DNA of 64,000 nt from Verpa conica (taxonomy: Eukaryota; Ascomycota; Pezizomycetes; Pezizales; Morchellaceae). Where the stretch lies: contig JAUFSD010000022.1 in assembly GCA_033030425.1 (NCBI GenBank), forward strand, positions 186,001 to 250,000, given 5' to 3'. Positions 48,827 through 60,986 of the stretch are shown in pieces. Numbering within the stretch: position 1 is the first letter of the stretch; each line of letters begins with the position of its first letter. The position numbers and the translations under genes were made by a program. The notes beneath the pieces were generated by a model. It was not told where the DNA came from. It did no database searches and saw nothing but the letters and a program-made list of their open reading frames with translations.

Positions 48827-50281
48827 TGAAGGGACTTTGGGGGTGTCAACTTTGTTAAGGTTAGCCAGTCTTTTCTTGACGTTTTTCTAAAACCGTAAAC
48901 TAATAAACACCTACTTTCGGGAGGGGGTCTGTGTCGGACAAGTTTCTGGCGCTGAAGAACTTAGATGACTATATTACTAGAAATTTGAGTAATCATATGG
49001 AGAGAAGCTTGTGATTGGCGATGTATGGGGGTGTGTATGCCGGGAGATAGGGGAAGATAGGGGCTAGTTCACTGGCATATAAGTGAAGAATTGCTAATAA
49101 CTGTTAGTGTTGTTGGACTTTAAAGCGACTACTAGGGGCTAGGGATAGATCAATGGAAGGGCAAGTGAATTTAGAGTAGAATAACTCTATCTTCAGCTCT
49201 TGCCGTGCTGATAGTAACTGATTAGGGGAGCATACGATATTTTTTTCCTCTTAAGATCTTGGAGAACTTCCCGGAAATATATGACGATACCTTTGATGGC
49301 CGGCTCGATAGAGTGTAAGGGTTGAAGAGGGGTTGGTGTATCTGATGAGATGAGGTGCAGATATAGTGGTGTGGTGGATAGAAGGAGTCGATCGTGGGTG
49401 GCGCACTAAAACGTATCATCTAGCTCAACAAAATATACTCCAGCATCGCTATCACATTCTCAGAGTTCAAAGTTTCTATATATGAATTCATAAGGTATGA
49501 CTTATCTAGCTGAGGACCCTAAGAAAGGAAGGAACGAGTGGCAGGGGAGAAATCTCTACCTATAGTTTATAAGGAAATACCATTTTTCTTTAGCCGATAT
49601 GGAGTACGAACGAGTAGGACTTACCCGAGCTAAAGGGTTCTCAGGTATGATCTAGACTGGCTTATGTTCGTAAAGATTCGAATGTAGTAGGAATTTAGAT
49701 ATTCAGGTTTATATATTCTCCAGAACTTTGCTACTGTTATTCGTTGCTTTACTAGTCAAAAAGTATACATTGGCTGTTATGACCTGGATAAGCAGTTCTT
49801 CTAAGCCTCTAAAGAATAGAATGTTCCTGTGGGTTTTTTTAGTGCAAAAATCTCTCTCGGCGTTGTTGGTCTTTACGAAGATCTCGAGATTTATGTCCGA
49901 GTGATATTTGGTGCAACATCATAAGCCTAGAAAAAATTTGTATGGCAGTCTTTTTACAAGACCTAACTCGAATCTAACATAGGCTCCTTCGAATCTCGTG
50001 CAATTATTAATTCTCTCAGGTTACCTTCATTAAGTGATGAACAAAGATTCCTGGTGTTGGCTCGCTGCTCCAGCATACTACATGTACTTCCCATCACACC
50101 TCACCACCACCAATACGACCACCATCAATACGACCACCACGACCACCACGACCACCACCATCACAGTCATCCCAGTTTAACCTTGTTCATTTAATTAAGG
50201 CGTCAGTAGAGTCATATTAAGAAAGTTCTTCAATAGCCAGAAGTCATTTTTATCAGGGTATAACAAGCTATTGACAGTCAT
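48827..50281. promoter_or_regulatory. Divergent region between the two zinc-knuckle genes
   Basis: About 1.45 kb. It contains an imperfect 13-bp inverted repeat around 49848-49909 ending in the CCGAGTGATA motif, one TACATGTA (50079-50086) and a CAC/GACCAC minisatellite (50094-50165). Frame is also open just upstream of the 48826 ATG, behind a TTTTAG acceptor-like site near 48888, so an additional 5' exon for the minus-strand gene is possible but not demonstrated. Confidence 0.4.
50094..50165 (+). repeat. CAC / CACGACCAC minisatellite
   Basis: Imperfect tandem units of ACCACC, ATACGACCACC and ACGACCACC lie immediately before the 5' end of the plus-strand zinc-knuckle gene. The spacing is too short and irregular for CRISPR; it is a simple repeat. 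Confidence 0.8.
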
Positions 50282-51833
50282 CATGCCAAAGAATAGGTAC
50301 CTATAGAGCCACCAGTGAGTTTTACAAAAGAGCATCCACTAGCTGACACGATATCTATTTGTAGATTTGATGAGAAATTAGACCTCCAGAACTCATTGTA
50401 GTTAATCGTTGCTTCTATATCGTTAAATAGGTGCTAATTACCGTTTACATAGGGGGCTTTCCAACAACACCACTGGTATCCTAAAGGGTCAATTAGAAAC
50501 GAGAGACCAAGAGAGTAGCTCAAAAACTGCGTTAATACTCTCAAGTCCCTCAAAGATTGTCTCCCAAAACTCTTCAAGTCTTCCTACTGGGTCATCCCTA
50601 TCCACTACGGGCTCACTGGAACCATATGTATCTGTCGGCTGTCTCAAATGCGGAGCGTCAGACCATGTAGCGACGAACCGTAACTGTCCACGTCCTCGAA
50701 AGGCTGCTCCGGTTGTCTATGGGACACCGATATCAACTCCAATCAGCAAGAAGGCAATTTCTAGAAGCTCCAAGAAGCATACCACCGATAACCACCAATT
50801 AAAGGCAGCTAAGCTTGGAGATAGTACAAAGTTTTGGTACTATATCTCTGATGATGATGATAGCGAGGATGAAAAGCAGGGCAGTTCCAAGTCAGTAAAG
50901 AAGATCCGTTTTGAGAAGGATGAAAAGTACAAAGTCCAAAGCTCTACTATTTTCGATAAAAATTACTACGGGCTAGAGAACGACGCACCTGGAATGACGC
51001 ACCATCATGTTAATGAAGTAACGCAGCTAGAAAAAAGCTCAAAGTTCTTTACTTTTAAAGAGGTTATAAACATCAAGAAGCAGAAAGCTACGGGAGTCGG
51101 AGATACTGACGAATTTTCACGTGGTATCACGCGCAACCTCGCTGAAACTTCTGTAACTGCCCATCCCTCAAACCTGTATGGAAGGGTTGACGTAAGAGTT
51201 ATTCCCCAGGTAGAGTCGGAACCAAAAAGGATACATGATGAGAATGGCCTGGGCTCTATCCCATCTCTTCCATGGAAGGCTTCTGGCTCTTTAACATTCT
51301 CACCAACAAAACAGTCAGCTATTAATCTAAATAGCGATGTAAAGGCAAGTCGGGTTCCGAGGGAACAGAAAAGAGTCTCAAATTTGGCTATTATTGTAGA
51401 CGGTAAAGAGGAGGCTCAGAATCCTGTCGCGTCACCACAAAAGCAATTTCGTAAACCGGCGGAGGCCTTTTATCTAATTACTCCAAAGGACACTGGGTCT
51501 AGAAGAAATTACGGGATTAAGCAAAGTCGATACTCAACAATTAGCACTACTCATGGGTTAGATAGCTCCCCCCAGCTTTCCCGCCCAATTGTCCTAGTTC
51601 CATCACCGCTCTACCCTGTTACGGACCCACATCATACTACAGAGGGGGGCACCAATCGCAGCCCTGTGGATAACAAAAACAGCTCAGCCCTGGGGAAGAA
51701 AATGGATCTTGTGGCGTTTAAGTATAACTATATGGGCTCTCGCAATCATATCCAGGCACCCAGGGTAAAATATGCTCATAACCGTGTGCAAGGTTGGAGG
51801 GAGTGTAGGAGTATGGGTACAGGGCTAGAGTAG
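50282..51833 (+). CDS. Protein with one C-x2-C-x4-H-x6-C-P zinc-knuckle-like module
   Basis: The frame is open from about 50425 to the TAG at 51833 but has no ATG before 50994. A 14-nt first exon (50282-50295, ATGCCAAAGAATAG) with a GTACCT donor joined to 50453 (ACATAG acceptor) gives a consistent 464-aa model. The module has C69, C72, H77 and C84 (GCLKCGASDHVATNRNCPRP), matching the spacing of module 3 in the neighbouring minus-strand gene. It is followed by a Ser-rich segment, an acidic patch (SDDDDSEDEK) and basic stretches; the C-terminal 280 residues look disordered and contain no known domain. No Trp helix like that of the neighbour is obvious. Its role is unknown, and nucleic-acid or protein binding is inferred only. 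The 5' exon is uncertain, and a 5'-truncated paralogue is an alternative. Confidence 0.5.
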
Positions 51834-52143
51834 GACACTGAAGCTTCGTGCTAGAGGAGGTATCTACGAAGGAAAGCTTAATATAGTTGATTGTTTTAGC
51901 GACTTAATACAGAGTACTTCCTGGGCCGGTGATCTTTGTATATTTAATACCAGGGCGCAAGGAACTATAGAGGGTGGCCTCCTCAAGTAGCACAAGAAAT
52001 TAATTATTTTATGTGAGTGTGGTTACACCGTACACGTGACCATTCATTAAAAGTGCTAGTGCACTGTGACAACCTCATCACATCTTTGTTACAAGCAGCC
52101 GTCAGCTACTCGCTATCTAACATCTTCCAGGCCTACTTAAACG
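51834..52143. other. Short spacer before NACHT pseudogene
   Basis: 310 bp with no recognisable gene. Frames are broken. It would hold the former promoter of the NACHT pseudogene. Confidence 0.4.
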
Positions 52144-53740
52144 ATGGCAGAAGCCTTAGGCCTTACAGTAAGTGTCATCGCAGTTATCCAGCTTACAGCG
52201 GCAGTAACTTCTTTGAGTTATAGCTATATCAGCGGAGCGAAAAAAGCATCAGACGATCTACGAGAGCTTGTAGATGAGCTCAGCGCTCACCAAGGCTCCT
52301 AGTACCTTTCAGAGCCACGCAAGCATAACCAAGGTCAGCAGCATTAGAACAGCTTAATGAGAAAGATGGACCACTTTGGGTGTGCAAGGTGGAACTGAAA
52401 AGGCTACAATCAAAACTAGAGCCTCCAGAGCGGTTTAGAGGGGCAATGAGTAGTCTCAAGTGGTCACTGAAAGAGAAGGATACCTTATAACAAGTCTCAC
52501 GAATTGAAAGGCTTAAGAATCTTTTTTATTCTTGCTCTAAATCTAGACCATACGTTGGTTTTTAACATGGGGCTTTAGTCTAAAGATACTTGTTTGAAGA
52601 AGCTCCTTATCGAAGTCGATTGAGACGTGCGTACGAGAACTCAAAACAGAGCTCTAGTATACAAATATTTTTGTACAGACTCTCGAGGCTGAGGCTACTG
52701 GCCAGAGACAGGACGAAGATACGATTAAAATTAGTAGGTAGGAATTATTTACTACTGTCATAGGAGAATTAGAATTAAATTGACTTGCCTGGCTTAGCTG
52801 AAAAGCGTAAAACAGTGTTAAAATAGCTATTCTCGGAATGTTCCGACAAAAAGCACACTGAACTCAGCGAAAGAAGACAAAGTAGGACTGGCGAATGGAT
52901 CTTGAGAAGCCTAGAATTCTTAAGATGGATTAAAAAAGATATAAGTTCCCGGATTCTTTGGGGCCATGAAATTTGTAAGACCACAAAGCTCTTTAATCTG
53001 TGAGCGGAGATACTAAATAAGTGGATTTTATAGCTGGAGCAGGTAAAACCCTTTTGACGTAGGTTGCTATTCCTTCTCTGGGCTATATTTAGTCTCCAGG
53101 GTTATCCACTGTGACTAATACCTCAGAACCTATTATAGCTCTTCCGTGGTTGATTATTTCAAGACCAAGCACCTACAAAGAACTACGGATTGGCCTATAT
53201 ATTTTTGCTATGAAGAGCAAGACAAACAAAGGCCGCTCAATGCGGTTGCCAGCTTATCCAAGCAGCTTACAAGTCAGATACAAATTCTACCTAAAGAAAT
53301 TGAGGACTTATACGATAAGCTGGATAGCATATAGAAGACGCCCAACCTTGAACAGTCATATACTATTTTATTTCTAGCCCTCAACTCGTTCGCTCAAACA
53401 TTCGTTATATTCGATACGTTAGACGGATTTAATCAGAGACGTCAACGGAATATACTACTCACATTATGCCAACAGATGGAGAAGGATGGTATCCATTTAT
53501 TCTTGACAAGCCGGCCACACCCAGGATTATCTTAGCAAAAGCTCCAATATCACGCTTTACGCACACAAAGAAGATATCAAAAAGTACATCGAAGCAAAGA
53601 TCAACGAGAGCCCAAGAGCAAGACGTTTGTTGGCTAGGGGAATTTAGAGACAAGGTGATATCTGACCTTACGGATTGCACTTGGGGGCAGCCTATTACTT
53701 GTTAGATTGCTTCTCGAGACTGGACTAATAAGGCATCTGT
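52144..53740 (+). pseudogene. Decayed NACHT / NLR-like (STAND) gene
   Basis: It begins ATG with the N-terminal helical domain typical of fungal NACHT proteins (AEALGLTVSVIAVIQLTAAV, then Y-S-Y-I-S-G-A-K-K-A-S-D-D-L-R-E-L-V). A TAG at 52300-52302 stops it. The same family continues in other frames: LEQLNEKDGPLWVCKVELKR with P-P-E-R-F-R-G and a TAA at 52488-52490, then RTGEWILRSLEFLRWIKKD before a Walker A (A-G-A-G-K-T, 53033-53050). Further on are VVDYFKTKHLQR with IYFCYEEQDKQRPLN, FVIFDTLDGFNQRR (Walker B region), LTSRPHPG, and KEDIKKYIEAKINESPRAR. At least five stops or frameshifts separate these blocks. Intact relatives are STAND NTPases of allorecognition and regulated cell death. No C-terminal WD40, ankyrin or TPR repeats are left. 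Confidence 0.85.
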
Positions 53741-55504
53741 GGTTCAGGGGTATAGGGAATATATATTGGGGGTTTTAATGTACTACTGTACGTGAGGATT
53801 TTATAGATAAATAGATATCTTTTTGCACTTGACTAAGCAGACAACATTAACTGTATAAAATGGCTATGAAATCTTGCAAAAATGTGAAATTATATAGATT
53901 TACAACCAGCAATAGAAATAGACATAAAAAGTTCAAAGGGGGCAGCGTATAAACAGCGTGAGCCACAAGATACAACTAACTTGACAGCACGGTGACTATC
54001 CGTCACACAATATACTCAAAGTATTGGAAGATATTAGTGTTCGTCATGGGGTGATTCGGCAGCAATGACGCATGTATGTCATACCTTCTCCTACCGTGGG
54101 CAGCCCCCCGCTTACACATACGGGCCTCATGGCGCCACGTAACCTTATTTCCATACTCTCGGCCCGAGTAGCCTCGGCCTTGCCGTTACATTGCAAGTAT
54201 CCTTTGAAGCGTTTACTACGCTGGATTATGCGTTGGGCCTTGAAGGGAAGTGTCAGCGATGGGTTTGGATAGCACAATCATTTGGCATGTCCTCTCAAGC
54301 TCGCGAAGCGCCCGGCATACTACTCATCGAGAATGGCACCGATATATCGGCTACGAACAATTCCGTCTTCCTACGTCATGTGTTATCACTCGGTATATTC
54401 TAGTCTTCAAGCGGCTTCCAGAACATGTATCAGGTCTGTTATGCGGAACTAACACTCCACCCTAGTTGATATGAATCCAATAAGCCGGATATGTAATGAG
54501 CTGAGATCAGTGCTGATGCACGTTATTCCAGACCGCTAAGGCTATTTAACCAATCGGCCACGTAATATCAAATAGGGCCACATTAAAAACGGGGGGCACA
54601 CAGTACCTATTTAAGAAAAAAAAACTCCGGCGCAGCAGGGATCAATTTGCATAAGCTTCTACCCTAACGCAAGCGAGGCAGCAAGTCTATACTTTATAAG
54701 TGCTATAATTGATAATTTTGTTGTATAAGTGTCTTCAGCTTCTGTAGCCTCAATGCACTTTTTTTAATCTTTCTAGCTACATATATATATATCCCTGCTG
54801 CGCTGGGGTGAATTTTCTCAAGTAGAGTACGTACGTACTAGTATGGTAATATGTATCACTATATACCCGTAATCCGTAACGTTTTGAGAATGAACCGCGT
54901 ACGCGTAGCGCTCTGAGAGTCTCGGACCTTCTGGAAAACTCTCCTTGTATGCAGGCCCCAGTTCTTGCTCGAGGTGTTATGGAGTTATAATTACTAGTAC
55001 CAAGCAAATCGCTGCACTCTTGAGCCGACCAGGGTTGGTACCGGTGAGGATTTAGCATCACTAGCTATGCTTTAGGAGAATCATCACCAATAGTTTATCA
55101 GTGAATCGCGTAGAATTATCTCTATGGGGGTAGATTTAACACCAAAGACGAATCACGTGATTCACCAATTTATCGGCACTGCAAATACCTGGCATCGGAG
55201 GTATAGAATGGTGGATTTATGGGCCCGATGCAGGTTCAGTGGGCTGGGGCCTTTTGTGGGGATGATGTCCACGAATAAAAACCAAGCTGCTCGCTCCGCT
55301 GTAGTCATAATTTATTTCACGACGAGTAGTCGCCGCCTTAATTGGTATTATCCGCCTAGATGATAAATCCTCAACACAGAAAGACATCCCCCCGGTAGAT
55401 ACCGACCCATAGTGATACCGACCCATAGCGATACCGATACAAATTCTATGAAAAATCGAAAAAGAAATTGTAAAAGTACATAAAAATACACCATTAGAGT
55501 TAAT
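53741..55504. other. Spacer, no gene seen
   Basis: It contains short ORFs only, one TATCACTCGG (54384-54393), A and AT tracts, and a TATATATATA run near 54781. Directly downstream of the F-box/LRR gene is a tandem of GATACCGACCCATAG (about 55398-55440, two full units and a partial). No transposon protein is recognised. Confidence 0.45.
55398..55440. repeat. 16-bp tandem repeat GATACCGACCCATAG(T/C)
   Basis: Two full units and a partial third lie head to tail about 65 bp past the stop codon of the F-box/LRR gene. Probably a slippage product in the 3' flank. Confidence 0.8.
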
Positions 55505-57247
55505 CTATAGGTTCCACTGCATTTCTGCCCTCAGCTTTGCAACATCAATAAAGTATCCATTTACCCCATTATCCCTGTCATCCCTATGAGCTCCTCCCAA
55601 AGGCGATATCCAGTGCGCTTCCTCTTCCTTTGGCGGCCATTCTCCATTATTACAACCAGGCACAAACATATCCGCAAACATAGCTTCAGATATAACCTTA
55701 GCTGCTGCCTTCTTTCTCTGCTCCAAAACACCCGGGGTGTCACCCGCATATGCATAAATAGCCTCTCCCCGGTAAAATCCATGGAAGACTAGTATCTTCT
55801 CGAGATTACTGTTGCTCCTCACAAGCGGCTCCAGGAGTTCTGGACACAACCGTACACTTCCAATATTAAACCGGAGGGTTTTTAGTCGCGAACAAGCCGA
55901 TAGAGCAGTGATTCCTGCAGTAGTATAAGGGGCTTCAATATCGCCCGAGTGCGGGAAGTGTACGTATAGTTCCTCGAGGTACCGCGCGCGGGCTGGCTCT
56001 GCAAGAACACGCAGGGTTTCATCGGAAATACAGGGACAGGTTATTTCGCGTAAATATGGGTTGGTAACGACTATAGAGTGAAGATAGCCACTCGGAAGTA
56101 ATTGAACGTCTACTGGGTCATAGCCGAGCCATTCAGTGCTGCGGGGATCATATAACTCAAGGACAGTGAGATTGTGGAAGCTGATATCTGCCGGGCTGTA
56201 CACCTTGGTGAAGCTTTCTTGAGGGTGCTGGAAACTGCTCTGAATCCTCAGTTCCTGCAGTGTGGTTTTGCTAGCGAGTTCTTCGAATTCGTCGGGAGGT
56301 GGGGCACAATCCCGGTGCGTGTAATCAACAATGTTGTCAGGCACAACAAAAAGACCACCATGAAGCTCGATTGATTTCAACCTTTCTAATGGAAGTCGAG
56401 ATTTATCGAGTTGGTAGGGCCAGTAGTCGCTATCCTCATAAGGGAAGGTGATGTGGAGTGAACGAAGGGATTTGGCGTGTCTCTCGAGGACGTCGTAGAA
56501 TTTGTCCGCGTTAGTGGAGTCGCTATCACTCCAGCTGAGTATGGCATTGATTGAGGTTATGAGACCACTGCTCGCGTTTTCTTCTTCTTCTTCTGCAGCA
56601 CAGATCGCTGGGAGGAAGTCGAAAAGCTGGGTGGATACTTCAATTGAGCGAAGTGACGGTAGGTTTGATATAATCTGGTGAAATGTTTCTACGCATTGAT
56701 CGAGCCTAATATTTTCGGATGAGGCTATAGGAATTATAAGCATATGCTAAATATCAGGATAGACAGTGAGAAAAAAGGCTGTAATACCATCAACTGATAC
56801 TCGTAGAGTATGGACATTTGTCATATACGGTAGCGCCTGTTGCAACGCAAAAAATAGTGGTTCTCTGTTTGCAGTGGTGATATCCATTGCCATTGGGCAA
56901 TCTTGAAAAGGGGTTGAAGCGCATAAGAACTCCTGTGTAACACCGAGTATTCGAACCCATCTGAATTTTGATAATTCGTTACGGAGACATGCGCTTTGGA
57001 AAAGTCCGTTGATATCTAAGAAGGGCGATTTATCGGCTTTAGAATTAAAGTGTCGAGGGCGTTTATTGCTGGTGGCTTCGACCGTGTGATAAAGGGATGG
57101 CTGTAGTTTGCTATAGAGAGTCCTACAAGTATTGACAACAGAACATAGAGTGCTTGGGTGAATATGTTGTACAATATTGAGGAGGATCTCAAGAGGCAGA
57201 CATTCTAAGGGGGAGAATTCGTGAGACGGATAGGTTTCTGCTGACAT
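55505..57247 (-). CDS. F-box / leucine-rich repeat protein
   Basis: One frame runs from 57247 to 55505, broken only by a TAG at 56747-56749. Treating 56800-56747 as a 54-bp phase-0 intron (GTATCA donor, pyrimidine tract with CTGAT, TTTAG acceptor) removes the stop. The exons are then 57247-56801 and 56746-55505, 562 aa. The N-terminus carries an F-box (PLECLPLEILLNIVQHIHPS, then TCRTLYSKLQPSLYHTV). The remainder has degenerate LRRs (NLPSLRSIEV, AKSLRSLHITF, LERLKSIELHG, HNLTVLELYDP, LKTLRFNIG). It would act as a substrate receptor of an SCF ubiquitin ligase; the substrate is unknown. The donor is weak, so a nonsense-mutated gene remains possible. It sits between the NACHT pseudogene and the repeat pseudogene, in an accessory zone. 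Confidence 0.75.
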
Positions 57248-60200
57248 TATGAAAACAATGAGTTGAAGCTGAGGTTGTTTGCGCTAAGCTGAAAATGTTG
57301 ATTTTGGGCTACTGATGGGCAGCTTTAAATAAGGGATATCATCGGTGTTCAGGGGCGCTCACCGGTATGCTGGGGCCACTCACAGTATACTTGGGCACAG
57401 ATGATGTAGGAGTGGCAACCTCCGCCACCGCCAAGTCTAGGTGTAATCCGGATTATCCAGCCCAGTCCCACGTAATCGCTATACACTTGGGCTTAGATAT
57501 GGCCAGGGATCGCACAGAGCTCTATGATGTGCTAATACTTCTCTCCCACTGAGAATTCAATTGAACCGTACAAGTAATACATCCGTCATGACTTGTCTCG
57601 AAGGACACGGCTAAATAGGGCTTCTATCGGGCCGGCTGAGGATTCAGTTGGCCAAATTGCGAACGAGATCAAATCTAAGAATAGCTATAGGACTAAAGCC
57701 GTGTAAGAATTAGAGAACTTACAAGATAGCAAACCTATCGGCCAATTCAAAATCAAAACTAATAATTTTGAATCTACTAAGCTCTCGGACGTATTCATGT
57801 CGCCGGATCGAAGTGTTGCCTAACCAGCTAGGCAAGAACCAATAGGCGTACGATTTTGGAGCCCTCTGATCCTTCGCTTGGCATCTTTTTGATACCCTTT
57901 TTCCACCCATAAGACTTTTAGAATACTAGCTCTGGGTGAGATATCACTATTTTCTGGTATTTCGTATGCAAAAGCCCCCAGATTAAGACTGTCTTGGAGC
58001 CTTTCGCCAGAGGAATAGAAAGCTTCCCAATCAGGCAACGCAACTTCGATCCAGCGACATGAGTACATGAGTTATCTGATAGGCCATGTAAACAACAGTG
58101 CACAACCAATAAATATGAATAATCCAGACGATGTTTTGCTCAGACCTAATTACTGGAAAACCAAACGGGGTGCGTTAATCGAATAACTTAGCTTTAGGGC
58201 TCGAGCAATTAATTTATTCACTAGAAAACCAAATCATTAAGTATCACTCGGTTTAGCGACTTGTCACATATAAGTAAGTACCTTCTGCACTTTGTATCGC
58301 CCGCCTTAAATTCTTTTAGAGCTAGCTGCGCCCCCAAAAATTCCATAATAAGTAGTTATTAAACTAGGTCTTGATATCAGAGATGTAATTACATACAGTC
58401 AGCTATACACTAAAGCCCAGAAGATATGTACACTTCCCTAGTGCCTTGTCATTTCTCGAATTTGCTATGTACCTTATAGCCTGCTTATCCGACTCGTTCC
58501 ATCAGCCTCGACCGTTTAATTCTCTGCTATCAAAGGAACAATATCCCGCACCGTTTTAATAACTCCTTGATTTCACCCTATGAATTCCGCCTATTCGCCT
58601 TATAGGCCGCGATGACATACCCAAGGAGGCAAACCCTTACGGCAGCACGGCTTAAACCCGGTGTCGATCAGCATCGCACCTTATTACCCGGCGCTGGAAT
58701 GATCGAGATCGATAGCCTTGTGGTCCCTTTCGGAACCTCAAGAAACACCCAAAAGTTTCAACCACTATAATCACCTCGGACTATGTAAGTGCGGCCGGGT
58801 ATGTAGATAGCGTTTTTCGTCGGCATCACAATATGCGTTGTCCTTGTTACGATCTTATTTTTCCATATCCTTATCATTCGTATAGATAGCGAGTTGATTT
58901 ATGGAAATAGTATTGGTTGGGTAGTTCTTGTAGGTTCTCTATTTCTGGCCGCAGGATAGAGTGATAGGTAATGCTCTTTTGAGGGGCCTGAGAGCGGCAT
59001 ATCTTCCTGTCACTGGTAGCTGGTAGATATGGTCACTACTGTAGGTGGGGTGGCTAACAAAGATATTAATCGTTCTAGAATAAGACTGGGACGATTGAAT
59101 GAACGATAAGGTACATTGCATTTATACCGAGAGAAGGGCTAGCGAAGAAAAGCCCCGTGCTGGTGAGAGAAACTCGATATAGAATTAAGGTTTCCAGGGA
59201 TAAAGCAAACTCTCAATAGGCAGCGAGCCATGCACCACATCGCGATCTAACTAAGATCGAGAATATATTGTTATAATTATAAATTATACAATAAACTTAG
59301 GTTTTGTATTGGTTTTCTCTCTCTCTTTAGTCATGATCTTATATATTAATAAAGAAAAAAAACCACTATGCCTCCTTTGGGCAGATCGATATCATCCAGA
59401 AATATTATCAGATCCTAGAGTTAGCAGTATGTTTTCACCCCAGGCACAACAGACCTATATATGCATGGTCCACAAAGCCTATATAATATAAAAAAACAAT
59501 AACGCCAACTTCAATCCGGATATATAACGGCAATGTCACCGAGATCTACGGCACTATCTTCCATAGAGCAGTAATGTAGCTCTGGTGCTATGTAAGAAAG
59601 TTTTTCTTTTGTTAGGGCTCTTGGTCAAGAGAGGTGAAATAAATCAACTACATATATGCACTCATAAATTTTCGGCTAATTTACTGTAAAAAGATCCATC
59701 ATATTACTAATATGCCTAAAAAGCTGCATTATACTCAGGCGTTTATTAAGGACTCGTGATTCTCGCAACCACAATACCAAAAACCCCACCAAATTCTGCC
59801 AATTAAAATCTGCCCTAAAAAAAACTCAAAAAAAAAAAAATTCTAAGGCTATGAAATTTTTTTTTTAAAGGATCTATATTCTTATTATCTTTCCGGTCAC
59901 TGTTGTTCTCCTTGTAGCTTATTTTGTTGTCACTATATATACTTTGTTGCCCATACAATTTTTAGTGTAGCCTATGGTTGTGACAGGAACTACGAGTACT
60001 TAATAAACGCCTGAGTATACAGGAAATAATATGAGAACGAGATATCTGAAAGAGGAGAGAACTAAGGGATAACACTCTACTAATGACAGAGTAATGAATC
60101 TATGCACTTAATCACATGATTGGGAGTTCATACTTATGTTTATTTCCCTAACTAGGCTGTTCTTTAGGGTTGTGGTGGAATTTTTGCAAGGCATATTGCA

Positions 60201-60986
60201 CGATCCACAGACAGCCAAAACGTGGGCATCGGGTGTCTGTTCCGGGCGTTAAAGGTAGATTTAATATATATCAAGTTATGGCAGAGTTTTAGAGATAATG
60301 GATTGGTGTTTGAGTTTAGAGTGCTGGAATGTGTTGTAAGTTGGGCCATGGGAGTACGTGAATTGTAGCCATGGCGTGGCTAATCCGGTTGAACTGGTTT
60401 GGCAGCCGGGTAAGTGTTGGTATCGTCGTCATTGATACTGCAGTGCATCACATTATTATATACAGGATTATTTATTTTCAAGTTAAATGAGATTGAGCCT
60501 TGCTTTTGTATCTGTATTATCATCGGAAGTGCTTGTTGTGGCCGGCAGGATAACGCTTGTTGCAGTATACCGTAGCTAGGGTGCAACCACCGCATGTTTC
60601 CCCGGTCGCGATGATAGTAAATTATAAAGGCCAATAGCCTGTAGATGATATGAATAAAGCATGCCCATGCGCTTATTGATTATTGAATAATACTGGTAAG
60701 TATATATGCTTGGGAGTCCGCATCAAAATATCGAAACGCCACTAGAGGGTTTCTCAATTTACTATCGACATCTATAGAATAAAAGACATTCTCAAAATGA
60801 ACTCTGAATCTTCTCGCTACAATAAATCCCGAAGTGACTATTGTTTTTTCTAGGAACAATAAAACGCAAGCCACACACTGGGTCATTACCTTGTTATACT
60901 CAACAGCGGTCCAGGCTTTCTCCTTACCTATTAGACTGCTTCCGTCCCCCTCGACTTTCGGAGCTTAGTACAACAACTTGCTGACG
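57248..60986. other. Spacer with possible gene fragments
   Basis: A minus-strand stretch at about 58068-57719 reads protein-like (YSCRWIEVALPDWEAFYSSG and onwards) but changes frame and has no recognised family. A plus-strand 55-codon ORF starts at 58612 (TYPRRQTLTAARLKPGVDQH) and is equally unassigned. One TATCACTCGG lies at 58242-58251. The remainder is AT-rich with poly-A and poly-T runs (59817-59866). Confidence 0.35.

Noticed and set aside
50094..50165. CRISPR-like array of CAC repeats
   Set aside because: The units are 6-11 bp with no spacers of constant length, and the genome is eukaryotic; this is a minisatellite.
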